From positions 21,626 through 85,625 of the forward strand of contig JAFLEH010000034.1 of assembly GCA_017301995.1 (NCBI GenBank): a stretch of 64,000 nucleotides of DNA. Reading direction: 5' to 3'. Below are positions 51,559 to 61,400 of this stretch, piece by piece (positions within the stretch are counted from its first letter, which is position 1; the number at the start of each line of letters is the position of its first letter). Made by a program: the position numbers and the translations under genes. Below the pieces are notes generated by a model. The model was not told the origin of the DNA. It did no database searches and was given only the letters and a program-made list of their open reading frames with translations. The DNA comes from Verrucomicrobiota bacterium. GTDB lineage: Bacteria; Verrucomicrobiota; Verrucomicrobiia; Verrucomicrobiales; Akkermansiaceae.

Positions 51559-52722
51559 ATGACATCCCACTCCGAAACTCCAGCCCGTCCGAAGCATCCG
51601 TCCGTTTCTCCGGAATGCGCTTGCGCGGCGGGTGGTTTGCCGGACTGGGTGCCCGCGGAATCCGCCGATGATCCGCGCTTCGCTTGCCGGGTGATGCCGG
51701 GTGTGGACCCTGGCGCGGCAAGCCCCCGGCCCAAGCCGACGAAACGCCGCAAGCTCGAACTGGGCGATTATGTGGACGGCATTCTAACCGGAGATATCAC
51801 GATTCTTTCGCGCGCCATCACGCTTGTGGAAAGCAACCGCCCCGAACACGAGGCGCTGGCCCAGCAGGTGCTAACGAGTGTGCTTCCCCACACCGGCAAA
51901 TCGGTGCGCGTCGGCATCACCGGCGTCCCCGGCGCGGGGAAAAGCACACTGATAGAGGCGCTCGGCTGCCTGCTCTGCGAGCGTGGCCACCGCTTGGCGG
52001 TGCTGGCGGTGGACCCTTCGTCGAGCGTCACCGGCGGGTCGATCCTCGGCGACAAGACCCGGATGGAAAACTTGGTTAGACGGCCGCGGGCCTATATCCG
52101 CCCCTCGCCATCGGGCGGATCGTTAGGCGGCGTGGCCCGCAAGAGCCGGGAAACGATCCTGCTCTGCGAGGCCGCCGGATTCGATACCATCCTGGTGGAA
52201 ACCGTAGGCGTGGGGCAAAACGAAGTGACCGTCCGCTCGATGGTGGATTTCTTCCTTCTCATCATGCTGTCCGGCGCGGGCGACGAATTGCAGGGCATGA
52301 AGAAAGGTGTGATCGAGATCGCCGATCTGCTGGCGGTCAACAAGGCCGACGGCGACAACGAAACGCGGGCGAAACTGGCCGCCGCCGAATACCGCCGGGT
52401 GTTGGATTTCCTGCAACCCGCCACGCCCGGATGGAAAACCGGGTGCACCACCTGTTCCGCGCTGATTCCGTCCACTCTAACCGCCCTGTGGGAGCGGGTG
52501 GAGGAGTTCGCCGGCATCACCCGCGCGTCCGGCGCCTTCGACGAACGCCGCCGCCAGCAATCGGTGGAGTGGCTCCACGCGATGGTTGAGGAAGAACTGC
52601 GCAACCGCTTTTTCCGCGATCCGAAAGTCCGCCACTTGCTGCCGGACATCGAACGGCAGGTCGCATCCAACAAACTCCCCCCCGCCACAGCCGCCCACCG
52701 GCTGCTGGACGCGGCGGGGTAG
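51559..52722 (+). CDS. meaB: Methylmalonyl-CoA mutase-associated GTPase MeaB
   Basis: This G3E-family GTPase protects and loads B12-dependent acyl-CoA mutases. It has 387 residues. The P-loop V-G-I-T-G-V-P-G-A-G-K-S-T, the D-P-S-S-S-V-T-G-G-S-I-L-G-D-K-T-R-M block, V-E-T-V-G-V-G-Q-N-E and N-K-A-D are present. An N-terminal extension of about 50 residues is proline-rich. No mutase gene lies nearby. Confidence 0.92.
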   Translation: MTSHSETPARPKHPSVSPECACAAGGLPDWVPAESADDPRFACRVMPGVDPGAASPRPKPTKRRKLELGDYVDGILTGDITILSRAITLVESNRPEHEALAQQVLTSVLPHTGKSVRVGITGVPGAGKSTLIEALGCLLCERGHRLAVLAVDPSSSVTGGSILGDKTRMENLVRRPRAYIRPSPSGGSLGGVARKSRETILLCEAAGFDTILVETVGVGQNEVTVRSMVDFFLLIMLSGAGDELQGMKKGVIEIADLLAVNKADGDNETRAKLAAAEYRRVLDFLQPATPGWKTGCTTCSALIPSTLTALWERVEEFAGITRASGAFDERRRQQSVEWLHAMVEEELRNRFFRDPKVRHLLPDIERQVASNKLPPATAAHRLLDAAG

Positions 52723-52739
52723 GGGAGGCTTCAGCCGCG

Positions 52740-52890
52740 CTCTCCGTACCCGCGCTCTCCGTAGCCGCGCTCGTGAGAGCGTGGCGCTCCAGGGACTCGC
52801 GCGGCCCTCGCGTCCACCTTCTCACGAAGGCGGCTACGAGGATGCTTTCTCCACCTCCGTTCCGTACCCGCGCTCGTCAGAGCGTGGCCA
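52740..52890. repeat. Dispersed intergenic palindromes, cluster of copies
   Basis: The region between meaB and the YceB-like gene carries three more variants: a CCGCGCTCTCCGTAGCCGCG run with GTGAGAGCGTGG at 52740-52785, CTCACGAAGGCGGCTACG around 52825-52843, and CGCGCTCGTCAGAGCGTGG around 52868-52887. Variation at single positions suggests an ageing family. Confidence 0.6.
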
Positions 52891-52899
52891 TTCGTCCCA

Positions 52900-53472
52900 T
52901 CACAACCCCAGCGTCGCGATCACCTTATCCTCCTTGATTTCGATTTTCCGGAGCACCAGCTTGGCGAGGCGCTGGGTGGTGTCGCGGTCGGTTAGTTGAT
53001 AGACGGTGATCTCCGTCGCCCATTCCTCGGCGACGAGGTTGAGCCCTTCGGATAGAATGGCGAGGTGGTTCTGCGAGATTTTCAGCAGGTCGAGGCGCTC
53101 CACCCGCGCGTCGCGGAGCTGGAACGTGTGGGTTTCCGGCCGGTAACCGACGGCCGCGGTGATGGCGGCGCTTCCCTGATAGGTTTTCGAGAACCCTTTC
53201 ACGCCAATCTCCGCGCCGGTGTCGAGCGAGATTCTGACCCGGTTGGATTCCGGCAGCAGCGTGGCCTTGGGATTGGAGTAGGTCACGCGGATGATCTTCA
53301 GATAGACCTTCTCTTTCGGAAATTTGCGGGCCAGCGCGTCATCGATCATTTCCTGGCTGATCGGCACCCGGACCGTGACCGGTTTTCCGTGCCGGGTGAT
53401 CCGTCCGGCGAGAATGCCCGCCACGAGCAGAATGGCGAGGGTGGCATAGCGGAGAATCCTTTTTGTGTACAT
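52900..53472 (-). CDS. DUF1439/YceB-like envelope protein
   Basis: It has 190 residues with an N-terminal hydrophobic segment (about 8-22) acting as signal or anchor. The rest alternates strands and helices, with V-R-V-P-I-S-Q-E-M-I-D near the start and many I/V strands afterwards; this matches the lipid-binding-like fold of YceB/DUF1439 proteins. There is no lipobox cysteine, unlike YceB. Function unknown, probably periplasmic. Confidence 0.6.
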   Translation of the reverse strand: MYTKRILRYATLAILLVAGILAGRITRHGKPVTVRVPISQEMIDDALARKFPKEKVYLKIIRVTYSNPKATLLPESNRVRISLDTGAEIGVKGFSKTYQGSAAITAAVGYRPETHTFQLRDARVERLDLLKISQNHLAILSEGLNLVAEEWATEITVYQLTDRDTTQRLAKLVLRKIEIKEDKVIATLGL

Positions 53473-53485
53473 GGCGGTGGCGGTT

Positions 53486-54928
53486 TCACTGGACCGGTGC
53501 TAACAAGCGGGCGGCCCGGCAGGCGGCGCGGAACAGGAACGACCGGCGGGTGAACTCGTCCACAGCCACCTCGCGGGCGTGGCTGAAATCCACCGAGAGC
53601 ATGTGTTCCACCTCGTCCACAAAGCCCTGGTCCGGCGAGAAGGCGGTGATCTCGAAGTTCAGGCGGAACGAGCGGTTGTCGAGGTTCGCCGTGCCGACCG
53701 CGGCGAGGCGGTCGTCGATGAGCATGACTTTCTGATGGAGAAATCCTCGCTGGTAGCGGAAGATCCTAACACCGAATGGGATCGACTGCTCGTAATAGGT
53801 GAAAGCGGACAGGCAGACCAGCAGGTGATCGGCGCGCTCGGGGATGAGAATCCGCACGTCCGCCCCGCGCAGCGCCGCGGCCTGAAGGGCGGTTAGGACC
53901 CCTTCGTCGGGCACGAAATACGGCGAGGCGATCCACAGCCGCTCGCGCGAGGAATTCGCGGCCTCCGCGACCAGCAACTGCCACGAATCCGCCGGGTCCG
54001 CGGGGCCGGTGGGGATGATCGCCGCCACTTGGTCGGCGGTTTCCGGATAGGTATTCCAGCGCAATTCCGGCACGGTTTCGGTGGCCCAGAACCAATCTTC
54101 CAGAAATACCATCTGCACCGCCTGTACGGCCGGGCCTTTCAGTTGCAGATGGGTGTCTCGCCAAGCGCCGAAGCGGATGTCGCGCCCCATGTATTCGTCG
54201 CCCACGTTGAGCCCGCCGAGAAACGCGACCTTGCCATCGACGACCACGATTTTCCGGTGGTTGCGGAAGTTCACCTGAAGCCTCGACCACCAATGGCGGT
54301 TGGTGCCGAAGGGTTCGCACAGAACGCCCGCCTCCCGCAGTTCCCGCAGATAGCGCCGCGGCAGCTTGTGAGAGCCGATCTCATCGAACAGGAAATAAAC
54401 CTTCACTCCCGCGCGGGCGCGCTCGATCAGCGCCTGTTGGAAACGCGTGCCCAGTTGATCGTTTTTCACGATGAAAAACCCGACGCACAGATAGCTTTGG
54501 GCCTCCTTCATCTCGCGGAACACCCGCTCGAAGACCTCCTCGCCGTCGATCAGCAACTCCAGTTCGTTGCCGCGGGTAAACGGCAGACCGCCGAGGATCA
54601 GCGCGGCCTTGGCGAAGGCATCCTCGTCCGGAACGCGGATCTCGTAATGCCGCATCCGCTCGTGCATCGACTCCGCCAGCTTGCGGAGCCGCTGGTCTCC
54701 GGCACGCCGGGCCCTCACGTAGCCGGTGAAACGGCTGCGCCCCACAATCCAATACAGCGGAATCGCCAGATAGGGAAAGGTGATCAGCGAGACCACCCAC
54801 GCCACGGTTCCCTGCGAGGTCCGCACATGCATCAGCGCGTGTAGCACATGCAGAATGCCAACAATCTCCAACGCCAGCCATGCCAGCAGGCTCAACAGGG
54901 TCAGGGTTTCTGGCGGAAGCTCCAGCAC
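53486..54928 (-). CDS. cls: Cardiolipin synthase
   Basis: This phospholipase-D superfamily enzyme condenses two phosphatidylglycerols into cardiolipin. It has 480 residues: two N-terminal transmembrane helices and two HKD motifs (N-H-R-K-I-V-V-V-D-G near the middle; H-Q-K-V-M-L-I-D-D with G-T-A-N-L-D-N-R-S-F at the end). The start is a GTG at 54928. Confidence 0.92.
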   Translation of the reverse strand: MLELPPETLTLLSLLAWLALEIVGILHVLHALMHVRTSQGTVAWVVSLITFPYLAIPLYWIVGRSRFTGYVRARRAGDQRLRKLAESMHERMRHYEIRVPDEDAFAKAALILGGLPFTRGNELELLIDGEEVFERVFREMKEAQSYLCVGFFIVKNDQLGTRFQQALIERARAGVKVYFLFDEIGSHKLPRRYLRELREAGVLCEPFGTNRHWWSRLQVNFRNHRKIVVVDGKVAFLGGLNVGDEYMGRDIRFGAWRDTHLQLKGPAVQAVQMVFLEDWFWATETVPELRWNTYPETADQVAAIIPTGPADPADSWQLLVAEAANSSRERLWIASPYFVPDEGVLTALQAAALRGADVRILIPERADHLLVCLSAFTYYEQSIPFGVRIFRYQRGFLHQKVMLIDDRLAAVGTANLDNRSFRLNFEITAFSPDQGFVDEVEHMLSVDFSHAREVAVDEFTRRSFLFRAACRAARLLAPVQ

Positions 54929-55033
54929 AGCGGCACCCTAGCCGGGCCTCTCCCGGATGTCCATCGGAAAGCCTCAAGCGGGGGGATAGGAAAACCAGAA
55001 AATCGGGAGGTTACGCATTATCCCGGGCGGCGG

Positions 55034-55483
55034 TCATCCGTCACCAGCACGAAGGACTTCCTCGATGTCGGCCAGATCCTGGAGTCGCCCGGCGGTTTGT
55101 TTCGCGAGAATAAGGTCATCCCGGCCGAGATAGGGAATGGGAAGATCGCGTTCCATCGAAATCACTTTTCGCTCCCATGCCGATGAAAATTCCAGGCCGG
55201 GAACGGTTGTGAGAAAATCAATCTGGCACGGCGGCACTCCCATGCAGAACTGGGTGCCTGGCACGGCGAAGTCCGCCTCATCCACGCCGATGAGCGGTAG
55301 ACCAAAAGCCGCGAACGCCCTCATGAGTCTGCGTGCGTTCTCCGGCGATGGCTCGATCCATAGGTCCAAATCCTTGGTAAACCGCGGTTGGGCATGGTGG
55401 ATAACGGCATACCCGCCCACCACCAGATGGCGCACCTCACTTTCGTTCAAGGCGCGTAACAGATCTCTGAAGTCGGAGTTCAT
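55034..55483 (-). CDS. Nucleotidyltransferase (MNT/DUF6036-like)
   Basis: It has 149 residues from the ATG at 55483; an upstream ATG at 55519 is possible but lies inside the partner gene. The polymerase-beta-like core G-G-Y-A-V followed by K-D-L-D-L-W (the metal-binding Asp pair) and D-F-L-T is clear. Such minimal nucleotidyltransferases usually act with a small partner encoded upstream, as here, in toxin-antitoxin or stress modules. Confidence 0.75.
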   Translation of the reverse strand: MNSDFRDLLRALNESEVRHLVVGGYAVIHHAQPRFTKDLDLWIEPSPENARRLMRAFAAFGLPLIGVDEADFAVPGTQFCMGVPPCQIDFLTTVPGLEFSSAWERKVISMERDLPIPYLGRDDLILAKQTAGRLQDLADIEEVLRAGDG

Positions 55484-55673
55484 CGGGGTGTGTTCCGTGC
55501 TGACTGGTCCAGTATTCAATCACCATCTCCCATGCCGCCTGACGTCGGGCTGCACCGTCGAGAGACTGCCAGTCACGCACCTGCTGGCGGCGCATTTCCT
55601 CGTGCGAGGAAAACTTGCGGATCGTCCACCGGGAGCGGTCAGGCGGTGGCTGGCATGGGGACTGCGGTTCCAT
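55437..55673 (-). CDS. Small partner protein of the nucleotidyltransferase
   Basis: It has 78 residues with R-K-F-S-S-H-E-E-M then a helical middle and an R-L-Q-R-S-V-T-R-L end. It overlaps the nucleotidyltransferase start by 47 bases, so the pair is translationally coupled. The pattern matches small proteins that typically precede this nucleotidyltransferase type, possibly the antitoxin-like component (inference). Confidence 0.65.
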   Translation of the reverse strand: MEPQSPCQPPPDRSRWTIRKFSSHEEMRRQQVRDWQSLDGAARRQAAWEMVIEYWTSQHGTHPDELRLQRSVTRLERK

Positions 55674-55799
55674 TCGCAGCCACCGTAACCCCGGACACGC
55701 CGATCCGCAAGTTCATTCAAGCGGATCATGTGGCGATTTTCGTTGCGCTCCGGAAGTTTGCGGCTAGAGTGGTCCGCAACCTCAACCACCACTACCGAT

Positions 55800-56876
55800 A
55801 TGGGCATCATGGATTTCATCAAAGGCGAACTTCTCGAGATCATCGAGTTCATGGACGATTCAAGGGACACGCTTTCCTGGCGGTTCCCCGATGAAGACAA
55901 GGCGATCAAGAACGGCGCCCAACTGATCGTGCGCGAAAGCCAGATGGCGCAGTTCGTCTATCTGGGCCAATACGGCGATAGTTTCGGACCGGGAAAACAC
56001 ACGCTGGTGACCGATAACATCCCGGTTCTCAGCCGTTTGAAGGGCTGGAAATACGGCTTCGAATCGCCGTTCAAGGCGGATGTCTATTATGTCACGACGC
56101 GGTTGTTCACCGGCAACAAATGGGGGACCGCCAACCCGATCATGATGCGCGACAAGGACTTCGGCGTGGTCCGCCTGCGCGCGTTCGGGATTTTCGATTT
56201 CAAGATCGTGGACGCTCCCGTGTTTCTCAAGGAGGTGGCCGGCACCGATCATCATTTCCGGCTGGATGAATTCGCCGACACCATGCGCTCCCGGATTGTC
56301 AGCGTGTTCAGCGACGCGCTGGCTTCGTGCGGCGTTCCCGCGCTGGACGTGGCATCGCGTTATATGGAACTCGGCGACGCGCTGCTGCCGCTGATCAATC
56401 CGCAGGTGACCGCGAAATATGGCATCGAGATATCCTCGTTCATCGTGGAAAACGTCTCGGTTCCGCCCGAAGTGGAGGCCGCCATCGACAAGCGGTCGAG
56501 CATGTCGGTGATCGGCAATCTCAACGACTACGTGAAATTCCAGATGGCCGAGTCCATGGCCAAGGGCGGTGGCGACAGCGCAGCCGCCATGCCCGCGCAA
56601 ATGGCGATGGGATTTGGACTGGCCCAGGAAATGGTCAAACAGATGCAGCAACCCGCTGCCACGCCGCCGCCGCTGCCCGGTGCCGCTCCGGCAGCCGCGC
56701 CCGCCCCTGCCTCGGCGCCACTCGATCTGCTCAGCCCGGCCCAGGCCGCGGAGTTGTTAGGTGTTGCCGAGTCGGATGTGATCGCCTCGCTGGAAGCCGG
56801 TGACATCAAGGGCAAGAAGATCGGCAGCGCCTACCGGATCAGCCGCAGCGCCATCGACGCGTTTCTCGCGCAGTAA
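55800..56876 (+). CDS. SPFH-domain protein with C-terminal excisionase-like HTH
   Basis: It has 358 residues from the ATG at 55800. The first ~260 form an SPFH/virion-core-protein-like (YdjI-type) domain, cytoplasmic, with R-M-R-S-R-I-V-S-V-F near the middle. An Ala/Pro-rich linker (about 270-305) follows, and the last ~50 residues read as a helix-turn-helix of the excisionase/MerR kind (L-L-S-P-A-Q-A-A-E-L-L-G-V to A-F-L-A-Q). A membrane-associated SPFH oligomer carrying an HTH is unusual. Paired with the zinc-ribbon gene 9 bases downstream. Confidence 0.8.
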   Translation: MGIMDFIKGELLEIIEFMDDSRDTLSWRFPDEDKAIKNGAQLIVRESQMAQFVYLGQYGDSFGPGKHTLVTDNIPVLSRLKGWKYGFESPFKADVYYVTTRLFTGNKWGTANPIMMRDKDFGVVRLRAFGIFDFKIVDAPVFLKEVAGTDHHFRLDEFADTMRSRIVSVFSDALASCGVPALDVASRYMELGDALLPLINPQVTAKYGIEISSFIVENVSVPPEVEAAIDKRSSMSVIGNLNDYVKFQMAESMAKGGGDSAAAMPAQMAMGFGLAQEMVKQMQQPAATPPPLPGAAPAAAPAPASAPLDLLSPAQAAELLGVAESDVIASLEAGDIKGKKIGSAYRISRSAIDAFLAQ

Positions 56877-56884
56877 GCGACGCC

Positions 56885-58000
56885 ATGTCCGACTCCACCG
56901 GATCCGTTAGCGCGCTCCGCAAGCATCCCTGCCCGGAATGCGGCGGGGATGCGGTTTGGAACGCCGCCAAACAGGCGCTGGCCTGCCCGTATTGCGGAAC
57001 GATTCTGCCATGGTCCGAGGGCGAGGACCCGATGGGCGCGGCAATCGTGGAGCACGACCTGTTGCGGGCCTTGGCCGAATCCGCGGACACCCCGCGCGGA
57101 TTGGCGATGGAAACCCGGGCGGTGCGCTGCGAAAGCTGTCACGCGATCAGCCAGTTCGATGCCGACCGCGCGGCGCAGCGTTGCGATTTTTGCGGTTCGC
57201 CCGCGATCGTGCCCGCCGAGGACCTGCGCGACGCGATCACGCCGGAAAGCCTGCTGCCCGCCGCGGTGCCGGAACCGAGGGTCCGGGACCAGTTGCGGGA
57301 ATGGTATCGCACCCGCTGGTTCGCGCCTAACAAGCTCAAGAGATCCGCCCTCACCGATACGCTGCACGGCATCTATCTCCCATATTGGACCTTCGACGCG
57401 AAGGTGGACGCCACCTGGACCGCGGAGTCCGGCTATCATTATTATGTGACCGAGCAGGTCCGTGGATCGGATGGAAAAATGCAGACCCGTCAGGTTCGCA
57501 AAACCCGCTGGGAACCCAGCGCTGGGGCGCTATCGCACTTTTTCGACGACGATCTGGTGCCGGGCACCACTGGCGTCCACACCGCGCTGTTGCGGAAGGT
57601 GGAGCCGTTTCCCACGCTGGAGGAACTGAAACCCTACGATCCCGCCTACGTCCGCGGCTGGACAGTGGAACGCTATCAGGTGGACCTGCGGCAGGCGGCT
57701 ACGCTCAGCCAGGGGCAGATGGACGAGGCGCTCAGAGCGATGTGCGGCCGTCAGGTGCCCGGTGATACCTATCGGAACCTGGAGGTTTCCGCCGACTACC
57801 AGGGCCGCACGTTCAAACACATTCTGGTGCCGGTCTGGCTGGTGAGCTATACCTACGGCCCCAAGTCGTTCCAGGTGGTGGTCAACGGATTCACCGGCAA
57901 AATGGCCGGCGAACATCCGCTGAGCTGGATCAAGATCACCCTCGCCGTGCTGGCGTTCCTGATCGTGGCACTGGTGCTGTTCGCTCTGGCTTCGAAGTGA
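56885..58000 (+). CDS. Zinc-ribbon transmembrane protein paired with the SPFH gene
   Basis: It has 371 residues: a C-P-E-C...C-P-Y-C zinc ribbon at the N terminus, a second cluster C-E-S-C...C-D-F-C near 80-105, a conserved aromatic core (Y-L-P-Y-W-T-F-D-A-K-V-D), and a final transmembrane helix (about 350-368). Such tail-anchored multi-zinc-ribbon proteins recur next to SPFH genes and probably act as the membrane anchor or cargo adaptor of the SPFH oligomer (inference). Confidence 0.75.
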   Translation: MSDSTGSVSALRKHPCPECGGDAVWNAAKQALACPYCGTILPWSEGEDPMGAAIVEHDLLRALAESADTPRGLAMETRAVRCESCHAISQFDADRAAQRCDFCGSPAIVPAEDLRDAITPESLLPAAVPEPRVRDQLREWYRTRWFAPNKLKRSALTDTLHGIYLPYWTFDAKVDATWTAESGYHYYVTEQVRGSDGKMQTRQVRKTRWEPSAGALSHFFDDDLVPGTTGVHTALLRKVEPFPTLEELKPYDPAYVRGWTVERYQVDLRQAATLSQGQMDEALRAMCGRQVPGDTYRNLEVSADYQGRTFKHILVPVWLVSYTYGPKSFQVVVNGFTGKMAGEHPLSWIKITLAVLAFLIVALVLFALASK

Positions 58001-58050
58001 TCCGCCACGTTTGCCGGTCAGTGCCGGAGGCATCCGCTGTCTAACGGAGC

Positions 58051-58066
58051 GCCGGTTTCAACCGGC
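58051..58066. terminator. GCCGGT/ACCGGC hairpin downstream of the SPFH pair
   Basis: A perfect six-base-pair stem with a TTCA loop lies 51 bases after the stop codon of the zinc-ribbon gene. No T run; an mRNA-end or REP-type hairpin. Confidence 0.35.
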
Positions 58067-58184
58067 ACGGCCGAAGGCCCTCTTCGCCAGCCACCATCAG
58101 GCCTCCGCATGAAACGGAGATTCGCCCTTAACAACCGCCGGACATCGGGTGAGTTGACACGCCTTTCCCCGCTGGGTCGATTGG

Positions 58185-58412
58185 ATGCCGATCTTCGCCG
58201 CCATCACCCGCTTCGCGGAAACCCTGGCCCTTCCCGGCATCGACGGCCAATCCGAGCACTTCCAAGCCATCCAACTCCGCGAGGCACTCGATGAAGCCAT
58301 GCCCGCGCTCATCCGTGCCGGCGTCTCCCACGAACTCCGCAGCTCCCGCGACCAACGCGGCGCACACCTCATCCAATCCCTGCTCGCCGACATCGATTCT
58401 CTCCTCGGTTAA
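58185..58412 (+). CDS. Small helical hypothetical protein
   Basis: It has 75 residues, predicted all-helical, with F-A-E-T-L-A-L-P-G-I-D-G-Q-S-E-H-F-Q and a final I-D-S-L-L-G. No ribosome-binding site is clear and no family is recognised. It is included because the composition is protein-like on this strand and not on the other. Confidence 0.45.
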   Translation: MPIFAAITRFAETLALPGIDGQSEHFQAIQLREALDEAMPALIRAGVSHELRSSRDQRGAHLIQSLLADIDSLLG

Positions 58413-58478
58413 TCCTAAACGCCTCCGCTTTTCACTCCGGGCAAAACCTGCGGCCCCTATTGTCGTCTTCCTTGCGAT

Positions 58479-61400
58479 TCATCGTGAACCCGGACCACGA
58501 AAATCCAAGCCGAACACCTCAAGGCAAATCTCCCCATTGTATTCGTCCACTATTTCCTTTGCTCGAATCCTAAGCCGCTCAATAAGCCCCTTGAAATCCA
58601 GGAACTTTCCTGTATCCGGATCCTTCCACTTCTTTCGTGGCTTAACGCCGCATTTCGGGCACTCTGACGCATGCCCCCCATACGTAATCAGCAAGCATCC
58701 TGCTTTTCGATTTCGCTGCAATAGATATCGCTTCACCAGCTGATTCTCCAACGCATCTAAAAGTGGGCCAACTTTCCATGCCGGCTTTTCCCCAACCTTA
58801 ATCTCGATGACAGACTGCAAATCAAAACCGGACACACTGAACTGAATATCCGTTCGTTTTCGATCTTTAACCTCGACTTCGCGAAAGATCTCATAGATTC
58901 CATTCGATGATTGCTTTAGGAACATGGCAATTGTCAATTGCATTTCCTCCTCACTGTCGATTCGCTGAAACGTCAGCAAGGGGACGGAATCACCCGTATC
59001 CAGATAGTCCTGTAGATCATCAAGTCTAGCCATCATCACGCGGAAAAGCGAGTCTCTATCGCGAGGCTTACACTCAAAGCGATTCTCAATTTGACAAATC
59101 TCTGAAATCGTGTATTCGCGATCGGCTCTATTCTCAGCCCTCATCTTCTGTCTCGCACGGAGGAATCCGGCGATTGAAGCACACACGGGATTTGCCGCAA
59201 GTCGTTCGATTTCCTGATCCGCAATAGCACCTTCGATTTCGATCAACTTGTTGACTAGGGATGAACGGGCTTGCTCCGCATCGTCTCGATCATTGGGCGT
59301 ATAGGAAACACCCGATGGTCGCTCCTGGTCCTCCTCCGGCACGATATATGTGTAAGCCATTAGAATCAAGCGAGCTAAAGGTCTTGGATCACAACTGTCT
59401 CCGGCGGAGCCAATCCATGATGGTCGGTGGAAACGACCAAACAAACTCGCAAATAACCGAACGGCCGCGAGCTTCCGTTTGGGAGCCGGATGAGCTTCTA
59501 TAGTCTCCTGCATCAGCCCAATAGCGGCGACCTCATCAATTAAAAACATAAGCCTCAACCACATCGAGGAGAACTTGGATTCAGGATCCTCCCGCAGTGT
59601 AGTCTCACAATATCTTCGCAACGAGGATTGCTGTTCCCCCGATACTTTTTCCCAACAAGATTGGATGATTCGGATCATTTCGGTCAGGTGATGGCTAGCC
59701 GAGCCATGTCCCTCTTCAGAGAGTTCAGAGGGAGTAGGCCAATCCAGCAAACAACTGATGGCTACATCGAGTAAGAGGAGCCTTAGTGCGGGACTGCCGT
59801 TCACCACATTCTGGAGAAGAGGCAAATGTGGAACCTTTGAGCACATGGACCACTGATTGCATAGTTCTCGACCCAAAACTTCTTTAACGATTTGCGGTCT
59901 GTCGAGAACAAGTCGCTCGATAAAGTTTGCTAACCCATTAATCTCTACCATGGCTATCCGGGTCGCCTGCCTAACTTCGTCGTCGGTGAGACGAGTTGTC
60001 CAGCCGGGCGTCTGCGATTCGATTGAAACACCTGTCAGCGCATAGATCCACGAATACGGAGTGCCCGAGCGATCTCCTTGTTGTTCGCTGAATGTCGTCA
60101 CCTCCGCACGCCGCCAGTATTCAAGAAATCCCAAGGCAGCCGCGCCCCTGGTCTGTTCTGAGAACGCGGCATCCACTCCCTTGCCTTCGCCCCAGACGAG
60201 ATACGAGCCGTTCTTTCCGCTGTCCGCCATCAACCACTCCAACATAAGATGTCGGTTGCGTGGTAGAACATCGCCCACAAAGCTGCGCCGAGGATCTTCA
60301 AGAATCGCACGCCTCCATTCTAGCCATCCTTCAAGACGCTTTTCCTCCTGGGTCTCCTGCATGCGCATAATCGCCTCCCACTCGTCTTCTTCCGGAGATC
60401 GATTCTTTGGAGCAAGGTAGCGATTCAAATAACAATCGATTACTCCGCCGTCACCACCGAGGGCTCTCAGTCCAGCCTCGTCCTCCTTGGGCCTGCCTTG
60501 CGCATTCCAAAATCGAACTCTCTCCAACAATGCGCTCAACCGAATACGCATGTCCGTTACTTCCGACCGAATCAATTCCTCTAGCCACAATATGTCGTCC
60601 TGCGTAAGTCCCCTGACCAGCGAGCGATGAACAACCAACGGTTCGTTGAGATTAGAGGGAAAATGGGTCAGCGCATACTCCAGTTCCCACTGAAAAAGGA
60701 GATTCCGCCCGATTCCCGTATCGGCAACCTGCTTCACCAACTCCTCGATCTTCGTGGTGCCACAGTAGTCTTTTCTTCGGAACCAAATTGCTGTTAGGCA
60801 GGCGAAGAAATGCGCCTTGCACTTGCGGTCTACTTTGGGGTCTTCGCTCGCTAAGCAAAGCACTTGGAGGGCAGGTGCCAACTCAGACCAGCGGCTTAGC
60901 GGATGGTAGTGGGCAGAGCCGGGTAATTGACTTCCCACGATTAATGCCGCCAACTCAGATTTCAACTCAGCCGTTTCTTGGGTGCCGGCAGAGAGCTTGT
61001 CGGCCAATCGCTGAATTGACTGTGCAAAATTACCTGCCACACCATCATCGCCGTCCGCGCGTGCTTCCAGCACCCTTTTCAACTGAATGATCGATAAGTA
61101 TGTTGGAGCGAGTTCATCAATTATCTCAGCAAGTAGGGCAGAAGGCCAGTCCTTAGGGGCTTTAAGAATATTCCTAGCAATCTTACGAAGATGACTATTT
61201 TGATCACAGGCTACCAGCCCCATCACTGCCAATGCCCGGCAGTGATTCGAGTATTCAGATGTCATTGCCACTCTGGCAGCCATCTCCGAACAATCCACGA
61301 TTCTCCCCTCTTTAACGAGAGCTAGAAGCAAGCAGAGCACGGAGTCTGATGCCGCACCGGAATCAAAGATCCTCGTTATGGACTGCGCCAACTGGGGGGC

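Noticed and set aside
52740..52890. CRISPR-like array
   Set aside because: Repeats are few, irregularly spaced, in both orientations and palindromic, with no spacers of uniform length and no cas genes.
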